Shown here: positions 22,997-35,115 of the stretch, piece after piece
How the letters are laid out: each line of letters opens with the position of its first letter
How positions within the stretch are numbered: position 1 is the stretch's first letter
DNA from: Ciona savignyi
Taxonomy: Eukaryota > Chordata > Ascidiacea > Phlebobranchia > Cionidae
Length of the DNA stretch: 64,000 nt
Assembly (NCBI GenBank): GCA_000149265.1
Contig: CH003409.1
Location: forward strand, 805,505 to 869,504
Direction of reading: 5' to 3'
Made by a program: the position numbers and the translations under genes
The notes under the pieces: generated by a model
Told to the model about the DNA's origin: nothing
What the model saw: only the letters and a program-made list of their open reading frames with translations
Databases searched by the model: none

Positions 22997-25539
22997 TTAA
23001 GCGAAAGTCGGGTTGGTGTTTCCTACATCCCTTCCATTTTGAATCACCACATTTGTGGGCTGGGAGGTTGGGACGAATGAATTCGATGACGTTGTTACGA
23101 TTGTCTCTTTCTTTTGGCGTGCTGTGATTGGGAAACCGATTTATCAGAGAATATCATGTTTATATCGATGGAAAATCGCAGTGGGAGGTTACATTTCCCT
23201 TATTTTTACTGTCAGGTTACAAGAGCTACTTCAGTGTTCTGTGTATGATAAAGATGTTTCTTCAATTTTGTAAAACCCATTAATCCACTGGGTTACGCAA
23301 TGTCTGTAAATGTATTGTCAATGGACATAATTGTTTTCGATTTGCAACTTGTTGGGTGGCGAACGGGTAACTCGACCGATTTATATGCCATCCATCTTCT
23401 ATATTAAAATGTGTTGACTGGCAAAAGATGCTTTGATCGAGTAAGTTAACCGCTCAGTCATTTTCGGAGATAAAGATAGGTTTTGCCTGTTGTAAGAAAT
23501 CATCGAGCGCATAACACGATGAATAGTCGGATTACTTCGGGTCTGAAGTTGGGTTACCAAAGGTATTCCCGTGTGATAGTATCATAGTGGCTTTGCTACA
23601 GTATTTTCATCTAAATTAACCACTGAGTTCATGGAATGTTCACTAAGTGCCTTGACCAAGTATACACAGTCGACGACATATCAACTGGTTTCGAACCACA
23701 CTCCTCTGTTTCACTGTCCGACACGTTATGAAGGATGTAAACGGATGGGCGAACTGGCAGTCTCCTCTAGCTCCCAACGCAGTACAAGTAAGTTTTGAAA
23801 ACTCAGATCAGTTTTTATTGTAAACAAGGATTTTAGCACATTACGTGTTGCTTTATATGTTGGTACTTTTATCATTCATACATATCATTATAATATAAAT
23901 AAATTAATACAGAATATTGTATATATATATGTAAATATATACATTAAATTGAACACTCTTACATGATACTTGGATAAAGCCCACGCCCCAAACGATAGCC
24001 CACACCCATCCAAATAGCACTAATGGAACAGTGATAAGTTGCAACCAACCAATCCAGAAATTTAAACAGAAAGTCGTGCATCCGCCTATGTTCTTTTGAC
24101 TAGACTGTGCGCAGCATAGAATGGAGAACGAAGCCATTATGGTTCCTGAAATAAAAGGGCAATTATGTTACCAAAATTACTATACGCTAATATTTTGGAC
24201 AATAAAGGATGAATGGGTTCTAATTTAATCCGGCGTGTGTATGCTGCTTTGTAAAAAAAATAAGAATTTTCACAATATAAGACGAACGATAAGTTTAAAA
24301 GTACCATCGTTGCATCTATAATTGAATAGGCGCAGTAAGATGACCTAAAACGTTTACGTGTCTTAAGATGCCAGGAAAAAATAAGGATTCTGATTTTTCC
24401 ACCGTTGGGATACCGGAAATACTGCAGTGTGTTGTACATGTTTGAGACTGTCCTCCAACCCATTAACCTACTAGGTTAAAGTAATGTCCGCTATGTGCTT
24501 TGTCCAAGGAAAACCGACCAACAGAAGGGACACTTTTTCCCAGTGGTCGAAAACATAAAAAACATATATACCAATTCCTGGTAAAAGACAGTTGATAACC
24601 AGACACGTGATGGCGCACCACATCGGCATTACTGGTACAGATGCTGAGCCAATCAAGGAGCTGGTTTGATGAGCTGTCTGAGTTGTGTATGATACATACT
24701 GCGTTGGTGGTGAAACTTGTGTTTGAATCTGTATCGTCTGAAAGCATATGACTGGTCGTTAGCTTGTGGGTTGTGTCCTTGGGCAAGGCACGTTTTGGAC
24801 ATTGCCTGAACCCAGCGGATTAATGGGCTCTACTAAATTAAAGAAACATGTCTACCATATACAACACACTGCAATAGCTCTGTTAACCCGACGAGGGGCG
24901 CGAGGTGATCTGACGATTGTCCGTGTGTTAACCCCCTTGGTTTTCCCATTTACGGGAATAAAGATGAATATCCTGTCCTATACTATCCTATACTAGTTAT
25001 ATGTGTTGGTATTTAGTTAACCATATCATTTAGTATTCAGTTTATCGTCAGTTTTCAGTATTAAGATTTGGATTAATTATTCATGTCAACTTATATTACC
25101 ATTATATTAACATTATATAACACACTATATTAACATACGATAATAGCCGGATAAAGGTGTTTATTGTAGAGAAACGCAACCATATGAAATTTAAACAGAT
25201 TCCCAATTTTATTGATTAAGTTGGCATTTTTTTGTTTAAATATTAGGGGCTTTTCTGGCTATACCCACATCAAATAATTGATTAAGTTATATACGTGTTT
25301 TAACTACTTTCATTTTGTCGCCTGTTTTCCTGTTTACAATTATTTGTTTTAAATAAACTAAATTAAATAATATACATAAACTTTCTTAGGTTTTTAGTAA
25401 ATTTAAGCCTAAAACCCATATATGTGAGACTAAGTACTAAGCTTACCTGTGGGTTTGGTGTCGGTACAGCATTGTAACAAGTATGTTCGGCTGGCTGCAC
25501 TCTTTCGCGTTCCTCTGAATTGTAGGTTGATTGGTTCAT
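22997..25539 (-). CDS. SPEC3/Stum-family membrane protein, copy C (intact)
   Basis: Four exons: 25447-25539 (ATG; MNQSTYNSEERERVQPAE..), 24572-24737, 23963-24145 and 22997-23121 (TAA). Phases are 0, 1, 1, the joined protein is about 188 residues, and all introns are GT-AG with a good GTAAGA donor after exon 3. The two hydrophobic segments are VPVMPMWCAITCLVINCLLP and VPLVLFGWVWAIVWGVGF, separated by a Cys-containing loop (LCCAQSSQKNIGGCTTF). The C-terminal tail is Ser/Thr-rich (VTTSSNSF). No disruptive change was found, so this is the best candidate for a working member of the minus-strand array. A truncated SINE starts only 11 nt upstream of the exon-2 acceptor. Its start lies 1.55 kb from the divergent gene at 27094. 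Confidence 0.85.
24751..24998 (+). repeat. Truncated family-1 SINE in intron 1 of copy C
   Basis: It starts within the head at ACTGGTCGTTAGCTTGTGGG and keeps the body and a CTATCCTATACTATCC tail. The site is occupied only in copy C. It abuts the exon-2 acceptor on the antisense strand. Confidence 0.85.
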
Positions 25540-25675
25540 TCTGGTATTATTAAAGTTACACCCGCACTTTTCAAGAAAAATAATGTGATGTGTCTAAGGG
25601 GAATTTAACACTAAAAGAAAAAATGACCAGGGACTAAGATAAGTCAGGTTCAGTCACAATTTGGAAAACAGATTT

Positions 25676-27093
25676 AACTTGATATAATTGTCGAAATATG
25701 CTTATTTTCCACAAAAAGTGCGCAACGACAAATACTACACTTCCAATCAATAAATTTAAACAAAAAATATTTAAAAAATAATATTTTAACACATATTTAT
25801 AACTGTTGTTAAACTGTACATTTAAATTATGGGAACTAATTCAAAAACTAATCTCAACACTAGTACTAAATCCTAGTCCTTACACCAACCCTAACCCCAT
25901 AATCGTGTTTTTTAGTGAGCCCCATTTTTTATTTTTCCGTTAATAACATCTATTGATTTATTGTCCTTTCGCATTTGACTACGGCTGAGTTGCTGAAATG
26001 GTAATCGCAGAGAAGAATATATCCTGTTTATAAGAATTTACCCTGGTTAATTATTACCAAGGCACATGATACTTTGTTTGAGGATACAGCACGTGAAAAT
26101 ACAGCTTACTTAGTTAACATGCTGGGTCATTTGACTTCCAGTGTGTTTATTACATACAACCAACGTCGTTGGATAAATACTCCGCCTGGTCGTAAAGTGA
26201 ACCGTTCATGTGACCGTCTCCCAAGTGTGGTATATTTAGCATAACATCATAGGGTTAGAGCACAAGGTAGATATGTATTGGCAAGGTTCTTATGTGTATC
26301 ACTATGGTAGGCACGCTACGCTACAGCTTACATATTTAGATAACCAGTATAATGTCAGTCGCTATACGGTCTCTATATCCAGGACGAAACTAAACTATAT
26401 CTTCTTACAACTAAGAATTCAGGAGTCACGCTGTGTTTAAACAACATTCTTAAAACAGAATTACTTTAACAAGTATGAACTGATAAAACAATTGAAAATA
26501 AAGGAAAGAATGAAAGTGTGCATTAAAAGGAATGCTCGACCATGACGCTACTGCTTGAGGTGGAGTAGTGTGGTTGTATGCTAGAGATTAACGCTAGATT
26601 GAGGCTTAAGGTTAGTTGTCCTATTTTTCGTAACCAGTTTTTTCTTGTTTCCACATTTGATGTTTCCCTAAATTTTAGTCCAGACAGACAGAGAATTGTT
26701 ATATTAGACTTTTAGCCCCATTAGTCGAAAACCAATTTTTGCTTCTAGTTGGCAATTTTAAATACCACGGGATCATAGGCAACAATAGTTAATTACGATA
26801 CAATCTTTATTTTTACTTCAAATGTGAGGACATATTACACAAGGCAATATATGGAACACATGAAAATGCAGAGACTTAGTATGTTGGTATGGGTCGCGTT
26901 AACCATTTCGCCACACAACAGTACCTATGTTTTTGTTAAATTTTTAACCGGGCTATGTTTAGACGAATAATAGGGCCTATACAGGGAATAACAGCTGAGA
27001 TAAACCTGTATATTATAATATTTTAACGATATTTAAACCTCGACGCATTTTTATCATATAGATTTGCTACAATCTGCTGATTTAGTTTAAAAC
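25676..27093. promoter_or_regulatory. Divergent intergenic region between two SPEC3/Stum genes
   Basis: This is the 1.4-kb space, including the 5' side of unit C, between the head-to-head genes ending at 25539 and beginning at 27094, so it must hold or overlap both promoters. No specific binding sites are claimed. It contains a CTAACCCTAACCCC-type repeat fragment near 25860-25930 and a family-2 SINE head at 26878-26925. No coding frame is seen. Confidence 0.45.
26878..26925 (-). repeat. Family-2 SINE head fragment
   Basis: GGTCGCGTTAACCATTTCGC, read on the minus strand, is the family-2 tRNA-like head. The second block is missing. Confidence 0.5.
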
Positions 27094-30000
27094 ATGGCTT
27101 TGTCACCAACGTATGACAAACAACCGCCTTATGCCGGGCCGTACCACAATGATGGATATGTGAGTGTTGTTTAAAATACTTTGGTTTTTATTCCACAAGT
27201 AAAATAATGTGACTTTAAATGTTAATAATATGCTGGCAGAAAAGGAAAAATAAACAACGAAACTACCTCGCAATTTAATGGCATATTGTTGTTGTTGTAA
27301 TTGAAATAAGAGGTTAGTTAGTTGCTAAACCGTTATAACGTTTATTGAAACAAAATACTTATACATTGTAGTATGTTACGGATAAACTATACACGTCTAA
27401 ACCCCGAAAAGTGAAGTAGAAAGGGCGATCGTTACCAATAATAACAGTCTCCTGTCTATAAAATCGATTCTATGATATGAAACCCATTTTTACTCCTTTT
27501 TCTTCTGCTTTATTTGTATATGTTAAAATGATTGACCAACTCAACATTAAACTTGTATAAAGTCCAACGGTTGGGGGTCAAAATGCATCCCTTGTATTAA
27601 ACTTTTATTTAAAAAAAACGGTAATAACCTAATTTTTGTTGTCGCAGGCGCCGCCGCCGCCGATTTCCCAACAAACTATGAACGCGGGTGGGTCTGGCAA
27701 CGAAGCTGGGTACCAAGGCGCCCTACCTGGCGCCGGAGGATATTCAGGCGCCCCATCTGGCGTCGGCGGATACCCAGGCGCCCCTCCCGGATACCCAGGC
27801 GCCCCACCCGGTTACCCAGGCGCCCCAGCAGGTCCCACCATGGTACAACAGCAATACGGGGCAGCAGGGCCGATGCCAAATCAGCAGGTCACCTACGTCA
27901 CGACGACAACCAACACGTCAGGATTCGCTGGAATGAAAGCAGCGATCCCTGTGATGCCGATGTGGTGTGCTATCACTCTGTGTGTTATCAACTGTATTTG
28001 TCCGGGGATGGGTGAGAAATGCATATCAGCGACTTTAATTTGTCGCTTATTTATTTTAATTATAATTTTATATCAGTGTCTTTATTGTGTCACTTATTTT
28101 ACGTTCTCCGTAATACAGACAAATTATTAACCAGAACAGAAACATGTAAAAATCATTAAATAACGCCGCCATTAGTTTTATTTTTTATTATAAAATAACA
28201 GCTAAAAAGAAGTAGATGTTACCCAATATGATACACGAATAAAAAGTACTAAACTGAACGTTTTAACTGAATAACAATTTTGATTTGTTAATCATTCTCT
28301 CCTCTTCGCAGAAAATAACAAATTATTTAACCAGCGTCTAAAACTCTAAAATATACCAAGTGTACTGATTTGGGATATTGTACATTCTTCAAAATTTGTT
28401 TAGAAAAATCAATTTCTGATTTTATTTTTTACCATTTTTTTACTAATTATAATTCTTCTGAATGTACCATCTAGGTAATGTTTAACCTTGGTGTAAACGA
28501 ACCGATGTGACGATTTGATATATTTTTTGTGTGTTTAATTCAGTACAATATATGGGGTCTTCCGTGGTATTTCTAAGAAATTCGGTTTGAGATAAGATTA
28601 AATTAAATTCTTGAATTCAAAATATCTATGTTCCAGAAATTTTATTTCAGGCAGGGAAACGTCATGTTAGGTAACTACGTCATAATGGAAACTCTTGTCA
28701 CATGACAGCACAAAATTAAATCCCTCGACATGAACTTAATTCCAACCTTAACCTTAATTTAAAAATCCCTTTCAAGCAAGTTTTAAACAGCGATCGGCGA
28801 AACACTAGGACTGTTTTTAAATTATATACTGTTGTTGTTTTGTTAGTTTGTTTATTTTTTACCATGCTAACTTGAACACGGTTTTGCTTCTGCTAACCTC
28901 TGTCACACTTGCTGCGTATAAATCGGTCGCGTTAAACATTAGGCTACATCAGTAGCCTATCCCGCAATTTTATTCATTCAAAGCACATTTAGAAACTTAC
29001 TAAGTTTGACGAAACATTTCAGACAAAATTTTACAACGGTTCTTACAAATAATGCCCAATGGTCTATAATATTTGCAAAAAATCAAACTTTATTTGATAA
29101 AAACTGTGCTTAAAAATATATTATTAATTTCTCACGATACACCTAGCATTGTCTTACGACACACTGGTTGTGGAGCAAGGAGCTATAGTAAATAATTAAA
29201 ACTGAAAGTTTTATATGTATTCTTATTTTCCCGCGGTACACCTAGCCTTGTCTTGCGACACACTGGTTTTGGAGCACTGTGCTACACGGCCGTACAGCAA
29301 ACATGCTAATGGTTGTTTTACCTTTACGATGTGAAAGCTGTATCATGCTGTCATCCTTAAAAAAGGTGAGTTAGATTTTAAAGAAAACTTTCGTTTCAGG
29401 AACCATAATCGCATCGTTCACTGTTTTCTGCTGTGCAAACATTGGACAGCCAACTAGTACAAACTGTGGGATATTTTGTCTTAACTTCTGGGTTGGATGG
29501 ATGCAGATGATAACTATCTTTGTGTTCTTGCTGGGGTGGGTGTGGAGTATTATGTGGGGAATCGCCTTTATTGGTCTTGCAGGTGAGCACGGTGATTAAC
29601 TTGATATTATAGGATAGGATATTTATGTTTATCCCCGTGAATGAGAAAACCAATCGGGTTAGCACATAGGCAAACGTCAGATTACCTCGCGCCCATTGTC
29701 GGATTACCGGAGCTGTTACAGTGTGATATGTATGATATAGACGTTCCCTCAATTTGGTAGAACCTATTAATCCGCTGGGTTTAGACAATTTTGGTTAAGT
29801 GTCTTGCCCAAGGACACAACCTAATAGCTAGCGACTAGTTTTGAATCTGCAACCATTCGGTTTTTAGTCGTCGCACCAAACAGCCAGTTCAACTGGCCAG
29901 ACTGGCGCACTCAGGAAAATAATTACCTATCCCTGCTTTTGATAAATTTGTATAATATTGCTTTTTAGCATGATATGATCATATTTGAAAAACAAATATA

Positions 30001-30157
30001 ATCTTCTCTTATAGCGGAGTATGGAAAAGACCCCACTCAAGTCGTTACGACGGTGACTACAGTTCCAGCATCTGGCTTCCCAATTCAAGCAGTGGTGGTA
30101 GAGCCTGGTTCCAACCCTTATCCCAATTCAGAACCAGTGAAAGAAAATCAAATATAA
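27094..30157 (+). CDS. SPEC3/Stum-family membrane protein, divergent long paralogue
   Basis: Four exons, 27094-27159, 27648-28011, 29400-29582 and 30015-30157, join in phases 0, 1, 1 to 251 residues. Exon 1 starts MALSPTYDKQPPYAGPYHND. Exon 2 encodes a Pro/Gly-rich tail with about five GYPGAPP-type repeats, then IPVMPMWCAITLCVINCICP, the first conserved hydrophobic segment (about residues 120-143). Exon 3 holds a Cys-rich loop and the second segment (FVFLLGWVWSIMWGIAFIGL, about 185-204). Exon 4 is a Val/Thr-rich cytosolic-type tail. Sea-urchin SPEC3 and Drosophila Stum are the namesakes, linked to ciliated cells and mechanosensation; function here is inferred. The intron layout matches copies A-C, so they share ancestry. 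Exon 2 reads on without a stop for 39 codons past the donor, but the GT-AG join is clearly supported by the paralogues. Confidence 0.88.
29607..29905 (-). repeat. Family-1 SINE in intron 3 of the divergent SPEC3/Stum gene
   Basis: It begins with GGATAGGATATTTATGTTTA (tail end on this strand) and ends in the tRNA-like head near CCAGACTGGCGC. It lies wholly within the intron, antisense to the gene. Confidence 0.8.
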
Positions 30158-30623
30158 TTTGCATTGTTTTCATTTTTAACCGTATGTGTATGTATATATT
30201 CTACCTAATTGTGCACCATATAGTGATTAATGGTGTATAATAAGGGTAAATTTAAGTGGTGAATATTTATTTGGTAATTGTGGATTAATAGATTTGGTTC
30301 TAAATTTATTTATTTTAAACCTAAAAAGAGGTTAGCAACCAAACGCCTGTAACGTATTTATATACATGTAAACTTATATAGTCGTAAGACTGAAATTACA
30401 TTCTTGTTTCTTTTTGTACTTCGTGATCATAGATGTACATTTGTTTTGTAATTAAAATGGTATAACTAAAAAAGTTTGTTTAAAGATATTGCAATAATAC
30501 AAAAATATATTGCAATAATACAAAAAAAACGAAAAGTCGTGAGACAATATTTAGTTGTGAAATTGTGTCCGGTAAGTGCTTTTCCCAAAGACACGACCGA
30601 CCAGTTTTGATTATATAAGATAA

Positions 30624-30925
30624 GGGGATAGGATAGGATAGGATATTCATGTTTATCCCTGTGAATGGGAAAACCAAGGAGGTTAACACAGGGGCAATCG
30701 TCAGATTACCTCGCACTCACCGTCAACTGAAAGATCTATTGCAGTGTGTTGTATATGATAGACACGTTCCTTTAATTTGGTAGAACCCAGTAATCCGCTG
30801 GGTTCAGGCAATGTACGTAAAGTGCCTTGCCCAAGGACACAACCGACCAGCTAGCGACCAGTTTGCATCTGCAACCTTTCGATTGAAAGGCGACGCACTT
30901 AACCGTCAGACTAACCGGCCAGACA
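30624..30925 (-). repeat. SINE-like repeat, family 1
   Basis: A well-preserved copy with four GGATA tail units, body and head. The head reads GGTTGCAGATGCAAACTGGT on the minus strand. Confidence 0.85.
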
Positions 30926-31005
30926 TCAATAATAAATTTTCGGTTGAAAAGCGACGCACTATACCAACAAGTTAATCGGTGGGACAATAACTTACCTTAT
31001 GTCTG

Positions 31006-31115
31006 GTCGCGTGGCCGAATGGTTAACGCGACCTATACGTATATCAATTCTATACAAAAAAGTTCTTAGCAACAAACTAGTTTGGGTTCTGAATTGGGCT
31101 CGGTAAAAAAAACAT
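31006..31115 (+). repeat. SINE-like repeat, family 2
   Basis: GTGGCCGAATGGTTAACGCG head, CAATTCTATACAAAAA spacer and a degenerate TTCTGAATTGGGCTCGGTA second block. Confidence 0.65.
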
Positions 31116-31366
31116 TCTGTGAATTGATTATTCGTCACCATCCTTTTATAACTAAATAATCCTATTGACGTGAAGAACAAAAACAAACACATGCTTTGGT
31201 AGCAGCTTATGAGAAACAAGCCAACAGTGCGTCGGCTCGCGCGCGTGTGTTTGCTTACCCGGTGACCTGGATATTATGGAAATTTCTATCCCATTTTCAC
31301 GCTCGTTTTGCATGGAGTGAAAATGGAGTGAAAAATACAACTTCCAAAAAATAACATGATCAAGCT

Positions 31367-31552
31367 GTGTGGCCGAACTGCCCCAGAATAATCAAATAAA
31401 AAACTGAAAAAATATATGCCAATTCTGTGGCCGAATGGTTAAAGCGACCCATACATGTAGTGTGGCCGAACTGCCCCAGAATAATCAAATAAAAAACTGA
31501 AAAAATATATGCCAATTCTGTGGCCGAATGGTTAAAGCGACCCATACATGTA
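31367..31552 (+). repeat. 93-bp tandem duplication containing family-2 SINE heads
   Basis: Two essentially identical 93-bp units, 31367-31459 and 31460-31552, each start GTGTGGCCGAACTG and end ACCCATACATGTA. Each carries a short and a long version of the family-2 head. The apparent repeated 68-residue reading frame on the minus strand is a by-product. Confidence 0.9.
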
Positions 31553-31683
31553 ACAAGTCCATACAAAAATCGGTCGTGGCGACAAGCCAGTCAAAAATTC
31601 GAAACCTAGCTCGGTAAAATATAACCGACCAATTATCTAGGTGGGCTACTGCGTCTCCTTTTAGTTCTAGAAAAGGGCAATTG

Positions 31684-31958
31684 ATATTCATGTTTATCTT
31701 CGTGAATGGGACAACTTAAGAGACGCTAACACACGGGCAATCAGGTCACCTCGCGCCCACCGTCGGGTAGTCGGAGCTATTGTAGCGTGTTGTGCACGAT
31801 TCAGATGTTTTTTTTAATTTGGTAAAACCCATGATTCGACTGGCAATGTCCATTAGTGCCTTGCCCAAGGACACGATCGACTAGCTAGCGACTAGTTTCG
31901 AACCTTGAATACTTCGGTTTATAGGCCACACACTAATCAACCAAGCTAATCTCAGAGG
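31684..31958 (-). repeat. SINE-like repeat, family 1
   Basis: GATATTCATGTTTATCTTCG to a degenerate head near AATACTTCGGTTTATAGGCC; clear body similarity (CCACCGTCGGGTAGTCGGAG). Confidence 0.75.
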
Positions 31959-33149
31959 CAAATAGTTGGCAAACACCTCTACCGGTTAAATATCCCACAA
32001 GCATTTCCCATAATTGGCGAAACGTCAATGCTGATCGATCCTAGATAACAGTCCGGTTTGACTGGGTTTGAGCTTAACTGTTTAGAGAGTACATGATCTT
32101 GCATATCGTGTGACGGAAATTAGGATAAATAAGACAGTTTACATTTTCCATTTTGTAAATATTTTCAATAGTCCCTATGTTCGTTTATCTGCATATGTTT
32201 GGATCTGGTCGTATAGTTTTTAGGAAGTTTATAAAGCAAACGTATATAGTGTCGTCGTAAATTGCGTAGCGTAGTCGTAAATTGGAGTCTAAACTGTGGC
32301 GAAAACCAATGATGTGTATCACTGGCTATAGCATACAATCTGCAACACTTGTGTTGACTAAATTGAAACGATTTTGCTGGATGTACGGTATACTCAACGT
32401 GCAGCAGGTCATGAGCATGGTACATTACTAAGAAATGGTAACGTTAAGCGTAGGCCATGGCTTTCAAACTACGTAAAGCCTAATAAAAGGCTAATAAACA
32501 TCAAAAGTAAATATTTTGATTTTATATATCCAATAAATCAATATTCTTTTACGTTTTTTTTTGATAATTATTTTCCGGTTTGATTAGTTACTACATACAT
32601 TATGACTGTTTTGGACTTTACAGAGATAAAGTTTGATTTGCGCTGCATTGTAATTTAAGTCATTTTAAACAAAAAGTCAGAATATGTGTTGACTGCTTTT
32701 TACTACAAATCGCTGGTTCGCATTCCAAAAGGCTTAAAGTTTGTGGTTTTAAATGCGCACAGGGTAGGTTCATAACACAGCTAATTTAGCTGAGACCACA
32801 AAATAGCGTGCGTTTTGACGTTATTAGCGCTATGAATATCACACAGAAAATAAACACGGCCATTTTACTTAATTGAGTAACGATAATTGTTGATTAATTT
32901 ACAAACTGTACCAGCGTGCACTCGGTCCGGATACATTTTAAGTAGGCCAACATGTTGTAACCATGACATATCAAATTTTACAACTAAACTGTCATTACTA
33001 ACGTGGCGGTGATACGGTTGTCAATAATTCATAGTGAATTAGGTAGTTGTTATTGTTTAGAATATTACAGCAATGGCAAGTACGAACAACTCATAATATT
33101 ATCTTCATCAAATACTTCTACATTGTGAACAATATTTAACTTGAAAATG

Positions 33150-33268
33150 TATTGACTGTTTAGGTGACCAAGTGTTAAAAGTCACGAAATATTTACTGTT
33201 TATAGGTGACGAGGTGTTAAAAGTCAGGAAATATTGACTGTTTAGGTGACGAGGCGTTAAAAGTCGCA
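33150..33268. repeat. Tandem repeat, ~41 bp x 3
   Basis: Three units begin at 33150, 33190 and 33232, each reading TATTGACTGTTTAGGTGAC with minor changes and ending GTTAAAAGTC plus a short variable end. Confidence 0.85.
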
Positions 33269-34023
33269 GAGCGAATTATTCTTATTTCGAAAAAGTTCTA
33301 TTACTGACGTGATAGTTGATTCTACGAAATTACTAAGAGAAAAAGAACACTTTTTCAGATAAGTTGAAGTGGAAGCAATATTACTTAAATTTATTTGCAG
33401 CAATCATCCCTTTATTCGGTAGAGATTTTCAAGGTGAGAAGGCATGAGCTTATAAAATAGCGCTGTCTGTTTGTTTTGACAAGGGGTAGGGGGATTAAGG
33501 TTACTAGAAGATCGCTCGTTTAGCGAAATTAAACCGATATTTAACTGGTAATTTAGTCAAAATGAATGATGTACCTATACGCCTAGCTCTACTTAGCCTG
33601 AAGAAATAGGGCAACTGGCAAAACAAGATAGAAAGATAAGGATAATATTTTCGGCGGAGACAAGTTTTAAAACCAGACTTTGAAAGCTGAATATAACAGT
33701 AATAAATAGTAATGAGTAAAAATAGTTTAATTTTAAGTTTAATATACTAGGTAGGTAACAAACCATTAAAAATTTGTACTTTTGTTCAATATTTATCTAT
33801 TTTCGTTAAATAAAAAACGCAAAGTGGATAATAGTACTGGTAAAAAATCACTACCCGGTATAATAAATACATAAACGTGTAGGTATTTTATACTAGATAA
33901 ATAAGTATATTACAGGCCCAAACCTATACTTTATTATGGCTTACTGAAAATAAAATCATTTGCTTGTAGTTTAAAGTTGTGTTGGGTGTAATTCCTGGAA
34001 AGAATAGATTGGTCAGTTAGTTA

Positions 34024-34272
34024 ATTCGGGCAAATGGTTTCAGGTTCAAAACCGGCAAATATCTAGTCTATCGTGTCCTTGGACAAGGCACAACCATTGC
34101 CTAGATTATTGGGTTTTACCAAAGTTGAAGAAACTTTTTAATTACACATAACGCACTGCAATAACTCTGGTAACTCGACGGTGGGCGCGAGGTAATCTGA
34201 CAATTATCCGTGTGTTAACGCTCATTCCGATTTCTCTTAGCAAGGATAAACATGAATATTCTTATCCAGTAC
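34024..34272 (+). repeat. SINE-like repeat, family 1
   Basis: The head is eroded; the body (GGTAACTCGACGGTGGGCGC) and tail (AAACATGAATATTCTTATCC) are clear. Confidence 0.7.
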
Positions 34273-34879
34273 CCTAAATTAGCGACGGTAATCCTACGGT
34301 CGGCCATGAAGAAATGCGATCAAATTCGGAAGTATGCCACCTCCCTTGCGTTTTCCCATACCAGGATATAAGAATTAATAGCATGGTATTGCTATAGCCG
34401 CCGTGCGTATATACTTTGCACAATTTTGGTTAAATTAATTTCTGGTCGAAGTAAAGATCCCATCTCTCGTTAACTTCGGAAAGTTCCACTTTAAGCACGA
34501 TCGGAAGTCTAATAATCTATTATCTCTTGTAATTGGTACTTTATCCAAGATGTAGTAAGAGGTTGTAACGTTATTATCCGCTTTATCACCAGTTTCTGTC
34601 ATTCTCCAAATACAGGTGGTCGGCTATATTGGTACATCCCTCGTCTTCATTGACGTGTTAATCAACCCAGTGGTTTCCTTTCCGCATATCTTATAATAAT
34701 TTGTTGAAAATTAAAAAAAGCGGTTTTTATAAGTCTGCAAAATTAACTTTTTTTAAGGACATTTCGTTTGAAGTAAATTTATAAATAAAGATAAATTAGC
34801 TAAATCTTGGGAATACGATAGGAAACTCACTCGTATACGTGGTGCATGGTAGGGACATTACTTTACGGCGGTTGTCAAG

Positions 34880-35115
34880 TACCTCATACTCATAGTTCAC
34901 AATTGTCAGATTACTTTGCGCCACCATCGGATTTATAGTGAAGTTATTGTACTGTGCTGTGTATGAATGGGGTGTTCATCTATTTTTTGTATAATTATTA
35001 TATTAATGGATTTAAAAATGTTCAATAAGTGTCTACCTTAAAGTCTACACAATCATCAAGCTACAAAACAGTTTTGATCCCACAACGATACGGTTAAAAG
35101 GCGATGAATTGACCC
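34880..35115 (-). repeat. Degenerate family-1 SINE
   Basis: Weak but ordered similarity to the family-1 body: GTCAGATTACTTTGCGCCAC, then a TGTGCTGTGTATGA block and a head-like end near GGTTAAAAGGCGATG. Confidence 0.4.

Larger units (their letters stand above)
22463..25675. repeat. Segmental duplication unit C (partial)
   Basis: Homologous to unit A from 8182 to about 11110, but visibly more diverged than A and B are from each other. It carries SPEC3/Stum copy C and has its own SINE insertion in intron 1. Confidence 0.88.
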
